Positions 35,420 through 44,262 of a stretch of 64,000 nt of DNA are shown one piece after another. A program made the position numbers and the translations under genes. The DNA comes from Alsobacter sp045348435 (GTDB taxonomy: Bacteria > Pseudomonadota > Alphaproteobacteria > Rhizobiales > Beijerinckiaceae), in assembly GCF_045348435.1 (NCBI RefSeq), contig NZ_CP157484.1, forward strand, positions 1,116,001 to 1,180,000. Reading direction: 5' to 3'. The notes beneath the pieces were generated by a model, which was not told the DNA's origin, did no database searches, and saw nothing but the letters and a program-made list of their open reading frames with translations. Each line of letters starts with the position of its first letter. Positions within the stretch are counted from its first letter, which is position 1.

Positions 35420-36715
35420 TCACTCCGTCACGGCGCGCGCCAGGCGCATTCCGGCGTCGGTCGCGTCGGCGATCGTCAGCACCGGCAGGGGACGCACCGC
35501 AGGTCCGGCGAAGCGCGCCAGCCCGAGATCGGCGTTGGGCGCGTCGGAAAAGGTGATGTCCAGCACCGGGCCTGGCCCCGCGGCGATCGCGACCGGCTCG
35601 GGCGCGCGCGGGCGCACCTTCGCGACGTCGATCCGAAGCGGCTGTTTCCGGGCCGCGGGCTTCGTCCCCACGACGAACAGGGCCTTCACGCCCGACGGCT
35701 TGTCGGGCGCTGTGGCCCAGCCCGCCTCCTGGCTCAGGAAGCGGCCGAGGACGGAGGAGGTCTCCATGTCGGCGGGCCGAACCAGCGTGTCCGCCGCCGC
35801 GGTCAGAAAGGCGCCCGGGAGTTCGGCCGGCCGCCGCGGCGGAAGCGGCGCGGCGACCCTGACGGCGTCCTCCGGCGGCGCATAGGCCGCCACGGCGGTC
35901 GGCAGGGCGGGCTCGGCCTGCTCGGCCGGCTCGTCGCGGCCGCCGAACAGCGCCGCGAACAGGCTCTTGGTCCCGATCTGCGCCTGCGCCACCGCGACCG
36001 TCTCGCCGCCCACGGTCTCGCCGCGGGACAGCAGCTCCGCCCGGGCCGTCTGGTAGCCGGGCAGGGGCTTGCCGTTGCTGGGCAGGTGCACGGTCTTGCC
36101 GTCCGGGAACAGGCGGGCGAGCTGGTCCTGCGTCATCCGCGGCCACGCCCGGATGCTGCCGGTGTCGACATGAACGAAGGCTTCGGAGGCGTAGTAGCCC
36201 ACGCCGCCGTGCTGCAGCCGCATCGCGGTGGCGCGCAGCTTGCCCGTCTCCACGTCAGGCATGCGGATGTCCATCGCCTTGCCCAGCATGTGCTGGCTCT
36301 GCTCGGACACGGCGCGCGAGCGGCGGTGCAGCATGGCGTTGGTCTCGGGCGATCGGTAGGCCGAGACGATGTGGATCGGCGCGCGCGACCCGGCCTCGCG
36401 ATAAGCCTCCCACACGACGTCGAACAGCCGCGGATCCATCCTGGTGGTCTTGTCGTTGCGCCAGTCGCGCAGGAAGGCGTTGAGCTGGTCGAGGCCGTCC
36501 GAATCGAAACGCCCGTGACGACGATAGGTGATCGTCGCGGTCTCGTTGCGATGGGTGTGGAACAGCGTCAGGGATCGGGTGTCCCCATCCGCATAAGCTC
36601 CCGACGAGGTCTCGGCCGCCGCCGTCAGCGTCACGACTGCGGTGAGAAGTCCGAAGAACTTGGCCGCAGCGCAGCCGCCCGCAGTCGTCCTGCGGCGAAA
36701 CAGGCATGAACGCAA
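35420..36715 (-). CDS. DUF882/YcbK-like peptidase M15 family envelope protein
   Basis: 431 residues. A long signal (to about residue 43) precedes a D,D-carboxypeptidase-like Zn domain: SAYRSPETNAMLHRRS, QSQHMLGKAMDIRMP (H142, D149) and AFVHVDTG (H182, D184). The remaining 220 residues are low-complexity and proline-rich, ending in short hydrophobic strands. YcbK-type proteins cut or remodel peptidoglycan in the periplasm. The tail is longer than in typical DUF882 proteins and is probably variable. Confidence 0.85.
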   Translation of the reverse strand: MRSCLFRRRTTAGGCAAAKFFGLLTAVVTLTAAAETSSGAYADGDTRSLTLFHTHRNETATITYRRHGRFDSDGLDQLNAFLRDWRNDKTTRMDPRLFDVVWEAYREAGSRAPIHIVSAYRSPETNAMLHRRSRAVSEQSQHMLGKAMDIRMPDVETGKLRATAMRLQHGGVGYYASEAFVHVDTGSIRAWPRMTQDQLARLFPDGKTVHLPSNGKPLPGYQTARAELLSRGETVGGETVAVAQAQIGTKSLFAALFGGRDEPAEQAEPALPTAVAAYAPPEDAVRVAAPLPPRRPAELPGAFLTAAADTLVRPADMETSSVLGRFLSQEAGWATAPDKPSGVKALFVVGTKPAARKQPLRIDVAKVRPRAPEPVAIAAGPGPVLDITFSDAPNADLGLARFAGPAVRPLPVLTIADATDAGMRLARAVTE

Positions 36716-36762
36716 AAACGTGCCCCCTCTAAGCTCAGGCTCGACGGTTCCGTTTCTTCTTC

Positions 36763-37134
36763 TTACGCTGTCAGAGCCACCAAAGGCTTCTCGCTCCTAG
36801 CGACGGACCATGGCGAAATAAAGTAGCGAAGTGGACGCCGATCCGCACGCGAAGCGCCTGGGAGCCGCCCAGCGCCGGCCTCGTCCGCCTCCATCCAATT
36901 GGAGGACCCCACGGCTTCGGCGATCAGAATGGGGGCGAGCCGCCGCTCGCTCCCTCGGTCCTGAAGGTGCTGCAGATTGGACAAAAGGAACAGGCGCGCG
37001 CCGTCCAGCATAGCCAGCGCATTGCCTTATGCATCCGTGGCGACCGAGGAGGCGCGCTGTTGGTAGAATTCCAGTTCTGTTTCGGTCTTGATGATCTTGG
37101 GGCAGCTATTCGCAACTTCGCACCGCCTGAGCAT
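36763..37134 (-). pseudogene. hypothetical small gene interrupted by a stop codon
   Basis: A continuous minus-strand frame starts at ATG 37134 (MLRRCEVANSCPKIIKTE), runs through LEFYQQRASSVATDA, hits TAA at 37029-37027, and continues in the same frame with GNALAMLDGARLFLLSNLQHLQ and LAPILIAEAV. The text on both sides of the stop reads like one protein. An internal ATG after the stop gives an 82-residue frame, but without a ribosome site. Family not recognised. It sits at the start of gene-poor accessory DNA. Confidence 0.4.
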
Positions 37135-37448
37135 GCCGTCGCGGCGTCGAGTCCCTAGATCAAAGGCGACTAAAAACTGAACGGAAATCAGCTCCCGAAA
37201 CCGTGCGTCGCTGTGCTGGCATGGCGAGCGGCCTCGCTAAGTACCCATGAGTTGTCGTTCGCCATGCCTTACCTCCTATTGCAGGCGGGCTGGGTCACGC
37301 CGAATACAAAGCGACTCGACCGTAAAAGATCTCACCATTACTTACGCGCCGGACCGGATCATACGTTATTTTCTATTTACGGTAAGAGTCAGATGGTAAG
37401 CAACGTCTGAGATGGGTCAGCATTGTGAATAGCTGCGTGCGTGCGAGT
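37135..37448. other. gene-free, AT-richer stretch
   Basis: About 310 bp with the lowest GC of the neighbourhood near 37310-37400. No start codon with ribosome site, tRNA or insertion-sequence end was found. Composition suggests acquired or degenerate DNA. Confidence 0.4.
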
Positions 37449-37823
37449 CTAGGAGATCGAACCTGGCGCGCGCTGCGCTCGGGACGTCAGCGAACCCCCG
37501 TTCAGGCGGGTAATCGCAGCCCAGGGCCCGATCGTCCGGAGCTGCCGTTCCCTTTGAGACCCACTCCAGCGGCGGCTGGACGACGTAAACCCGCAATCAT
37601 CATCCTCAACCCGGTCGGTGTCACGCAACGGCGAAGTCGCGGCGCGTTGAACGGGAGCATAATGTTTCGCGATCATGACGCCGTCGCTCCGGCGCAACTC
37701 TCCTTCCGCTTCCGGATAGTGGGCGAGCAACAAGGGCACCGTCACATAGGTTAGTCCGGCGGCGAGCAAGAGCAGCAGAACCCAAAACAAGAAGCCGGGT
37801 TTGTGTCGGCGGCGCGTCGCCAT
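37449..37823 (-). CDS. small single-span membrane protein, hypothetical
   Basis: 124 residues. MATRRRHKPGFLFWVLLLLLAAG begins a positively charged N-terminus and a strong TM helix (about 10-32), followed by a short acidic and then basic soluble tail. A G-rich ribosome site (GTGGGGG) precedes the start. The last 60 residues have weaker coding character, so the true C-terminus may have been altered. Not recognised. Confidence 0.4.
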   Translation of the reverse strand: MATRRRHKPGFLFWVLLLLLAAGLTYVTVPLLLAHYPEAEGELRRSDGVMIAKHYAPVQRAATSPLRDTDRVEDDDCGFTSSSRRWSGSQRERQLRTIGPWAAITRLNGGSLTSRAQRAPGSIS

Positions 37824-38273
37824 CTGAACCCCCACAAATGCGCGAGGGCCACATGCTACCAACCGCGCCGCCTCTGGAGCATGGCGATAATGGCCTAAAG
37901 CTGCGCCGTAAGAGAGTACCTCCAGTGGAGTCCGCCGCCCCAAGGTGCAAGGACCAAGGACGTCGCCTGACACGCGCGGCGGCCGCGCTGATCGATCCTG
38001 CTGCGGGGCCTCGACCAGAGTGATGGGGGTGGCAGCCGCACCGATCACCTGACGTTCAGCTCGGCGAGCCGCCTTTCGTTAAAATCGAGATCTTCGTCAC
38101 GTCACAGCTCTGCGTGTTGCTGCTACAGCAGGCCCGACGGAGCGGCCGCGAGCTGTCGAACCCGACAGTTTCCGGTCGACATCGATCCAGGGCGGAAACC
38201 GATTTTTGACGATGTTCCGGAGATCAATCATCCGCCGCGAAACTATATCTTGTTTGATGTGGGGCTCGTCGAT
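37824..38273. other. intergenic region upstream of the methylase pair
   Basis: About 450 bp. No convincing gene. A TATATC stretch near 38244 could be part of a promoter for the plus-strand pair that follows. Confidence 0.35.
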
Positions 38274-38912
38274 ATGTCAGCGATGGGATCCGGGGCATGG
38301 AACATGGACGACGCAGGGACGAGCACGATTGGGGCGATCAGGTCGCGCCTGCTGGAAGCCGCTCTGATGAGCGACGGATGCGTCTTCTATCAACAAGACG
38401 GCCTGACATGCCTTCTTGGTTTGCTGATTCGCGTTCTGGACGAGAGACAGGCGATCGCCCTTGACGAACTGCTGGCCGAATTTGTGCTTAAACGCGCGCA
38501 GTCGGACTATTCGCCAGTCGCCGGCTCTCTCTTGGCCTCCGTCGCAGCCGATCTGGCGAGCTTGGCTGGGCAAGAAGCGGGCGACCTGCTGAAAGCGATC
38601 GATCGCTGGCCGGACGCCCGCGACATCTTCGAATGTGAGAGTGACGGCAAGATGAGCGAGCTCGAAGAACTGCGCGCGAAGGTTCAGGCAATGGATATCC
38701 TCGTTCTCAAGCGCGACGACGCGTTGAGACAGGGGCTTGTCGACAGCCTTGCAGTGCTCCTGGAGCATCTGCTTGCGCGCGGCCTGTTCGACCGAGAAGA
38801 CTTTGTGCGGTCCATTGACGAATGGGTGAAGCTGCGTGGCGACGAGGATGCGACAGGCAGGTTGCTCTACAGTTTGCGGGACTCGGTGGCGCGGGCTCCT
38901 CGCGACCATTGA
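38274..38912 (+). CDS. hypothetical protein upstream of a DNA methyltransferase
   Basis: About 212 residues, mostly helical, acidic and without cysteine clusters, TM segments or known motifs. Recognisable stretches are DGCVFYQQDGLTCLLGLL, SLLASVAADLASLAG and LVDSLAVLLEHLLARGLFDREDFVRSIDEWVKL. Possible starts are TTG 38250, ATG 38274 and ATG 38304; 38274 is a compromise. The stop is 9 bp before the TTG start of the methyltransferase gene, so they are co-transcribed. It could be a partner or specificity subunit; nothing in it looks like a nuclease. Confidence 0.65.
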   Translation: MSAMGSGAWNMDDAGTSTIGAIRSRLLEAALMSDGCVFYQQDGLTCLLGLLIRVLDERQAIALDELLAEFVLKRAQSDYSPVAGSLLASVAADLASLAGQEAGDLLKAIDRWPDARDIFECESDGKMSELEELRAKVQAMDILVLKRDDALRQGLVDSLAVLLEHLLARGLFDREDFVRSIDEWVKLRGDEDATGRLLYSLRDSVARAPRDH

Positions 38913-38921
38913 GATCGGGCC

Positions 38922-40532
38922 TTGAGCTCTCCCGACTCTATGGCCGATCCTGTCTTGCCGAGAGCTGCGGTTCTCGACCATCGCGCCGATGCAATCGGAG
39001 CCACTGGGGTGCGCATTCGGGGCGGGACGACTTTTACGTCTGCGCCGCTGCTGCAGGCCGATATTCCTGAATTTTGTCAAAAGCGCTCTGGCGCCTTTTT
39101 CACGCCTGAGGACGTCGCCCGCGCGCTCGTCGCCTGGGTGGACCCGAGCGAGCCCGATCGTTTGCTGGATCCCTCATGCGGCGACGGACAGTTTCTGGCG
39201 CTGCATCGTCGCTGCGTCGGCGTCGAGCAAAATCCGCGATCGGCCGCGGCGGCGGTGACGGCCGCTCCTTGGGCTCTGGTCCATGAGGGCGATTTCTTCG
39301 ACTGGGCTGCACGGACGTCGGAGAGGTTCGAGTGCGCCGCGGGCAACCCTCCTTTCATCCGCTACCAGACCTTCAAGGGCGAAAAGCGGCGCCGGGCATT
39401 GGAGCTCTGCGCAAGGCAGGGCGTAGCCTTCTCCGGACTGACCTCATCATGGGCTCCGTTCTTGGTGGCGACAGCCTCGCTACTGAAGCCGGGCGGCCGC
39501 TTCGCCTTTGTGACTCCGGCGGCGATCGGGCACGCACCTTATGCCGCTCCGCTGCTGGAACACCTGGTCGCGACCTTCGCCGCGGTCCATGTCGTTGCGA
39601 TACGCGAAAAGCTCTTTCCTTTCCTGTCGGAAGATTGTTGGCTGTTGTTCGCAGGCGGCCGGGGCGGAACCGCCACTCACATCGACCTCACCGTCGTCGA
39701 GCGTTTTGCGCCGGATCCGCAGCGACCCGAGCCCACCGTCAAAATCGCTTTGGACGAGTGGCGCGCCGTCTGGGGCCGACGGCTGCGGCCCTATCTCCTG
39801 CCGCGCGACGTTCGCCAACTCTATGCGGCGGCGGCGTGGGAGGAGGACAGCCGACGCCTGGGCGATTTCGCCAGCGTTGGCACCGGCTATCTAAGCGGCG
39901 ACAATGATTTTTTCCATCTCCGGCCTTCGACCGCACAGCGGCTCGGAATCCCGTCGGCCTTCCTCCATCCGAGCCTGCGCAGCGGCAAAGGGATTCGCAA
40001 CGGCGCAATCACGAAGGCCACTGTCGCTGGCTGGACCCAGAACGACGAGCAGGTCTTTCTACTGAAGCTTGGGCGTAACGCGAGACTGCCTGCGCCCGTC
40101 AAAGCCTATCTGGACAGCGCGGCTGGTCAGATCGCCCGGGTGAGCTACAAATGCAAGAACCGGGAGCCCTGGCACGTCGTTCCCAACGTGCGCATCCCCG
40201 AATTCATGATGAGTTACATGTCTGGGCGATCGGTGAAACTGATCCGCAACGAGGCCGGCGTGACATGCTCAAACAGCGTGCACGCCCTTCGGGTCGACGA
40301 CCCGGTTACGGCTCGCAAATTGTTGCCGCTTTGGGCATCGCCCTTCGTTCGATTGAGCTGCGAACTGGAAGGCCATGCGCTTGGGGGCGGCGTCCTGAAG
40401 CTTGAACCGCGAGAGGCTGCCCAGGTCCTATTCCCCAGCGCCAAGGCAAGCAAGAAAATGTCGGCCGACGGGCTAGAGGAGGCCATCGGCGTTCTCCAGC
40501 GCTGGAGACACTATGGCGAACGGACCAACTGA
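38922..40532 (+). CDS. N6-adenine-type DNA methyltransferase (Eco57I/type II-like)
   Basis: 536 residues. KRSGAFFTPEDVARALV is the motif X region. LLDPSCGDGQFLALH (about 81-95) is the SAM-binding motif I, and AAGNPPFIRYQ holds the catalytic NPPF (142-145). The C-terminal half, with YLSGDNDFFHL and GHALGGGVLKLEPREA, matches target-recognition regions of these enzymes. Start TTG 38922, with ATG 38940 as an alternative. No restriction endonuclease gene was found on either side, so it is solitary or works with the upstream unknown. Confidence 0.88.
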   Translation: MSSPDSMADPVLPRAAVLDHRADAIGATGVRIRGGTTFTSAPLLQADIPEFCQKRSGAFFTPEDVARALVAWVDPSEPDRLLDPSCGDGQFLALHRRCVGVEQNPRSAAAAVTAAPWALVHEGDFFDWAARTSERFECAAGNPPFIRYQTFKGEKRRRALELCARQGVAFSGLTSSWAPFLVATASLLKPGGRFAFVTPAAIGHAPYAAPLLEHLVATFAAVHVVAIREKLFPFLSEDCWLLFAGGRGGTATHIDLTVVERFAPDPQRPEPTVKIALDEWRAVWGRRLRPYLLPRDVRQLYAAAAWEEDSRRLGDFASVGTGYLSGDNDFFHLRPSTAQRLGIPSAFLHPSLRSGKGIRNGAITKATVAGWTQNDEQVFLLKLGRNARLPAPVKAYLDSAAGQIARVSYKCKNREPWHVVPNVRIPEFMMSYMSGRSVKLIRNEAGVTCSNSVHALRVDDPVTARKLLPLWASPFVRLSCELEGHALGGGVLKLEPREAAQVLFPSAKASKKMSADGLEEAIGVLQRWRHYGERTN

Positions 40533-40737
40533 GACGCGATCGGTCGACAAGGCTCCGCGAATCCAGCTAACCGACCGAACTGGCCGCATGCGCGTCAGCA
40601 CGTAGGTAGTCTGCGGGCGCCCATCCAGCCGCCCGAGCCTCTCTTGCTCGATCACATTAACGTCGCGTGATCCGCGGGAGGCCGAAGTCGTGCTCTGGGG
40701 CGACAGATGCGCAGATGTGCGGCCCCCGCGCATCGAC

Positions 40738-41121
40738 CTATTGCGCTCGCTTCAAGATCGCAGCGCACCATCTTGCCTTGTCCAATCCCGGCTGCAGGAT
40801 TCGCACGATCCCTTCAACGGCGGCCAACACGTCTGCGCGGTCCTGCGCGCGGGTGATGTCCACGCCCTGATCCGCAAGTTTCGCCAAGGCCGCGACAAGA
40901 GCGTCGCGCTTGATGGGCTGACCGGGCGCAGCGCAAATCTTATCATACGCTACCAAGGCTGCTGCAAGTGCCACCGATTCTTCACGGCTGGCAGCAGCGG
41001 CTGAAGGCGGCAATGCGAAACAGGCCGTGACTCCGATCGTCAGCAGTCCCAAGGCTGACAGTTCGCCTCCTCGACGACGTCTGAACACGCCATCAGTGGT
41101 GTTCCCGAAAGAGATGGTCAC
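40738..41121 (-). CDS. secreted hypothetical protein
   Basis: 127 residues. A signal peptide (hydrophobic core LSALGLLTIGVTACFALPP, ending AAA) precedes a short helical domain with YDKICAAPGQPIKRDALVAALAKLADQGVDI and ILQPGLDKARWCAAILKRAQ. Two cysteines may form a disulphide in the periplasm. It converges with the methyltransferase gene. Family not recognised. Confidence 0.55.
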   Translation of the reverse strand: MTISFGNTTDGVFRRRRGGELSALGLLTIGVTACFALPPSAAAASREESVALAAALVAYDKICAAPGQPIKRDALVAALAKLADQGVDITRAQDRADVLAAVEGIVRILQPGLDKARWCAAILKRAQ

Positions 41122-42223
41122 CTATGCCTCCGAAAATAGGTCAGGCCGCTTCGAATTAGGTCGAGGCAAAGATAGAGTCCCAGGCGGGACGCCGCCACTG
41201 GCCAGAGGCGTGGGACGAGCAACGGCGTGACCTCCGAGACGGCGCAAGGGGGCGGCGGCAACGATACGATCACCGGCAACGCCGCAGAACATGGAATCGT
41301 CGGGGAGGGGCAGGAAAGTCTGAACGTCCGGGAGACGCCGCTCTGCCATAAGGTGAGCAGGTCCGCGTCGCTGAGCGTCGCGACACGGCTTTCCTGTCCC
41401 GCGTCGCCGGCCAGGGCTGCCCCGAGGGGCCACGCGGGCGCTGGTGTCGAGGCGGTCTTGTCCACCAAGCCCGCAAGCCCCCGCGCCCCCCATCTCCAAG
41501 GCGCAGGCGCTGCTCTGGCTGCTGCGACATGCCGGAGCGTTGCCGACGCGCAGGCGAGGTATTGAGGCTCTAGCGCGAGGGGCTCATTCGGCGAGCAAGC
41601 GGGGTGTGTCGTCGTCAAGCACCATCTGGCGCACCACGCCGCCATCGCCGCGCCGTCGCCGGCCAGATCTGACGCTTGCTAAGACTCTCTCCCAGCGCGC
41701 GAAGGCCTCTGGGCGGCATGCCGCAGCATGCGTTGGTTAGGATGCGCCAAGAGCGGCCCCCAGCCGCACGACACTGCATTGGCACAGCGCATCACAGTGT
41801 GTCGCAGCACTGCAACTCCGCCGCGTTGGACAGTCGGGCAAAAGGACCGAATGATTGCCGGTCTTCGCGGCGCAACCGAACGGGTGAACCAGCCACTCCT
41901 GTCGTTCCCCGCGCCGATTCAAGCACATCAGCGCCCAGAACGATGCGCCACCTATTGTACTTTGTTCCCTAACCGAGCGACGCGACCGCATCGACGCTTT
42001 CGGCCATCATTGTCCGCGTGGACGTGCTCTAGCCGAAGTCGGGCGAATCCCGCTGCAGAATTTCGCCCTGCGGCTCTCGATCCACTCGCCCGCCCGTCTT
42101 CCGGGCGTTGGAAATTGGTCCATCCGTCCAGAGATCCTGATCTGCGATGTCGAGCTCGCCACGCTCGAAAGGGAGGTCTCATCCGGCGCTGACGCGCTCG
42201 TTGCTGATGGCTGGCGAAACAGC
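41122..42223. other. 1.1-kb region without a convincing gene
   Basis: No frame combines a start codon, ribosome site and coding-like text. The plus strand is open from about 41886 to beyond 42260 in a coding-looking frame (for example GVGNWSIRPEILICDVELAT) but has no ATG, GTG or TTG start, so it may be a 5'-truncated remnant. Nothing resembles a transposase. Confidence 0.4.
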
Positions 42224-42257
42224 CCCTCGGGCGCGCGCCAAGAAAGGCGCCCGAGGG
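42224..42257 (-). terminator. hairpin downstream of the cytochrome c gene
   Basis: CCCTCGGGCGC at 42224-42234 and GCGCCCGAGGG at 42247-42257 are perfect reverse complements (11 bp, 12-nt loop), 10 bp beyond the cytochrome c stop. The T-tract on the minus strand is short (GCTGTTTC), so it may be a weak intrinsic terminator or an mRNA-stabilising stem at the end of the nos operon. Confidence 0.65.
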
Positions 42258-42266
42258 ACGTGCCAT

Positions 42267-42659
42267 TCAGGATCCGGAGAGTTTGACCGGGGCCTTGTCG
42301 TACTGATGAAGATACGCCGTCAGATCCTTGATTTTCTGTTCGTCCTTAATCCCAGCGAAAATCATCTTGGTGCCCGGGATTTTGGCCTTTGGGTCTTTGA
42401 TGTATTCGGCGAATGTAGCCTCGTCCCAGGTCAGGCCTGAGTTCTTGTTGGCGCTCGTGTAGCTATACCCCTCGACCTGGCCAGCCTTGCGGCCGAACAA
42501 TCCGTTGAGGGTCGGCCCAACCGCATTCTTCGCAGCGTCGCCAACCTGATGGCAGGCCTTGCAGGGCGCAAAGACCTTTTCACCCGCAGCGGCGTCCTGC
42601 GCTTGCGCTGCGCTCATTCCGGCCAGCACGGCGGCCGCAGCCAAGACGATGACCTTCAT
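42267..42659 (-). CDS. class I cytochrome c, nos-associated electron donor
   Basis: 130 residues. The signal peptide ends AAQAQ. CKACH (C33, C36, H37) binds haem, and KIPGTKMIF supplies the methionine ligand (about M99). The fold matches c2/c550-type soluble cytochromes. A strong AAGGAGG site precedes the start. It is the last gene of the minus-strand nos cluster, 41 bp after nosX, so it probably delivers electrons to periplasmic NosZ. Confidence 0.93.
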   Translation of the reverse strand: MKVIVLAAAAVLAGMSAAQAQDAAAGEKVFAPCKACHQVGDAAKNAVGPTLNGLFGRKAGQVEGYSYTSANKNSGLTWDEATFAEYIKDPKAKIPGTKMIFAGIKDEQKIKDLTAYLHQYDKAPVKLSGS

Positions 42660-42700
42660 CACTTCCTCCTTGTGGCCCGCAATGCGGGCGTGGACCGTTT

Positions 42701-43702
42701 TCAGACGGTTATTCGCTTCGCCTGGCCGTTGTTGTCGATCAGGAGAACAAGCTCCGCGCCAGCAGCTCCCGCCCGATCTTGTATCTGAGCCTCGGTGAGG
42801 AGGCAGCAGGCGGTCGAGAACGCATCGGCCGCCGTGGCGTTCTTCGCAACCACGCTGGCGCTGGCCCAGTTCTGCGCGCATCCGCCGGTGGACGGAGCGA
42901 AAATGTGGTTGAACCGGCCGGCCACGTCGAAGCGGAACCCGTAGGGGCCCGACGTGGCCAGCGCGCGGTCGACGATTGGGATCAGCGCGGCGGCGCGTTC
43001 CGGCGTGTTGGGATCGGCGATCGCCACGTCCCACGGCCGGCCGGCGGGGTGATCGCCGATCGCGCGGCTTTCGCCCATGTCGACCAGGCTATGGTCGGCG
43101 CCAGCGTTGCGCAGGAGTTCAACGACTTTGTCGGTGACGAAGCCCTGGGCGATCCCGTTGAGCGTCACCGCCATCCCGCGCCGCAGGCTCACCCGATCCG
43201 GCCCGACCAGCAGTTGTTCGTAGCCAACGCGGGCCAGAGCCTCGCGGACGCTTTTAGGCGAAGGGCCGGCTGGGTCAGCTCCGTCCCGGGCGAAATGATC
43301 CCGATAAAGGGTCCAGAGCGGCTGCACGGTGACGTCGAAGGCCCCTCCGGTCCGCCGCGAGAATTCCTGCGCTGACGTCAGCAGCTCCACGAACTCGGGC
43401 GCCGGCGCTTCCAGAAAACCTGTGCGGTTCAACTGCGCCAACGCCGAGGTTTGGTCATACAGGCTGAACAGCCGCTCCAGCCGGCGCACCTCCAGTTCCA
43501 CGCTGCGGATCAGCCGCTCGGCTTGGGCCCGGTCCGTGTGGTGGATCTGCATGGAGCAGATCGCGCCGAGAGCCAGTCCGCGCCATATGACCAGTTCGCC
43601 AGCCTGGCCCGGCGACGCTTTGACGCCCAACGGGAGCACAGCAAGGCCCGCCGCGGCTGCGCTGATCCCAATGAAGCGTCGACGGCTGGGAAGCTCGTTC
43701 AT
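42701..43702 (-). CDS. nosX: NosX, ApbE-type FAD:protein FMN transferase
   Basis: 333 residues. A twin-arginine signal (SRRRFIGISAAAAG) directs export. LERLFSLYDQTSALAQLN, GGAFDVTVQPLW, GIAQGFVTDKVVELL and ATSGPYGFRF are ApbE-family landmarks, and the C-terminal NATAADAFSTACCLL is the Mg/FAD site. In nos clusters NosX attaches FMN covalently to NosR. It overlaps nosL by 4 nt. Confidence 0.92.
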   Translation of the reverse strand: MNELPSRRRFIGISAAAAGLAVLPLGVKASPGQAGELVIWRGLALGAICSMQIHHTDRAQAERLIRSVELEVRRLERLFSLYDQTSALAQLNRTGFLEAPAPEFVELLTSAQEFSRRTGGAFDVTVQPLWTLYRDHFARDGADPAGPSPKSVREALARVGYEQLLVGPDRVSLRRGMAVTLNGIAQGFVTDKVVELLRNAGADHSLVDMGESRAIGDHPAGRPWDVAIADPNTPERAAALIPIVDRALATSGPYGFRFDVAGRFNHIFAPSTGGCAQNWASASVVAKNATAADAFSTACCLLTEAQIQDRAGAAGAELVLLIDNNGQAKRITV

Positions 43703-44262
43703 GGCGGTCCTCCATAAGCGCCGTGTGCGGCAGGCGCGGAAGGATCCTCGGCCATCGGCGGAGCCTGCAAGCCGGCGGCGAGGACCTGGTCTCGCGGCAC
43801 GTCGGCGAAGGCCACGACCAACCCACCCTTCTCTTTGGCGAAGCGCTCGGCCGCGACTCGGTCGGAGAACGGTGCTGCTTCAGGGACGCCCATTCCGCCC
43901 CGCGCCGAGCCTCCCACCACAAACCACGCCTTGCGGGCTTCGACCCAGTTATCGGCGCCTGGCTTCTCCCAGGACGGGGCCTTGCCCATGTCGGACACGT
44001 AGACGGCCAAGATGTCCTTGGGCTCTTCCGGGAGCATGGTGAAGGCCAGCGTGTCGCGGGCCGACGAGAACCAGACCGGATCGATGCGGCTCTGCAGAAT
44101 GATCTGCCCCTTCGGTCCAGGATGCTCAAGCACGTTCATGCCGCAATAGTGACCCATGGCCTGCTCGGTGAGCGCGAAGGGCTTGGGCGTTTCAGCCGCC
44201 TTCTCGCTGTTGCACCCGGCCAGCGCGAGCCCCAAGACGATGACCGCGAACGCACGCCTCAT
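43699..44262 (-). CDS. nosL: NosL copper-binding lipoprotein
   Basis: 187 residues. The lipobox LALAGC places the acylated cysteine at C17. HYCGMNVLEHPGPKGQI holds the Cu(I)-binding CGM motif (C40, M42) typical of NosL. It supplies copper for the CuZ centre of NosZ. Start ATG 44262, overlapping the nosY stop by 4 nt. The C-terminus has an unusual Pro/Ala-rich extension (DPSAPAAHGAYGGPP). Confidence 0.93.
   Translation of the reverse strand: MRRAFAVIVLGLALAGCNSEKAAETPKPFALTEQAMGHYCGMNVLEHPGPKGQIILQSRIDPVWFSSARDTLAFTMLPEEPKDILAVYVSDMGKAPSWEKPGADNWVEARKAWFVVGGSARGGMGVPEAAPFSDRVAAERFAKEKGGLVVAFADVPRDQVLAAGLQAPPMAEDPSAPAAHGAYGGPP

Noticed and set aside
34238..36709. 823-codon plus-strand frame
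   Set aside because: It is antisense to the AraC and DUF882 genes, which have recognisable domains.
41227..41565. Plus-strand frame starting MTSETAQGGGGNDTITGN, which looks like an RTX calcium-binding repeat
   Set aside because: Only one nonapeptide-like unit occurs, the rest is non-coding in character, and there is no ribosome site. Chance match.
41118..41645. Minus-strand 175-codon frame next to the secreted hypothetical protein
   Set aside because: Pro/Ala/Ser-rich with no ribosome site, domain or signal; competing frames are equally open.
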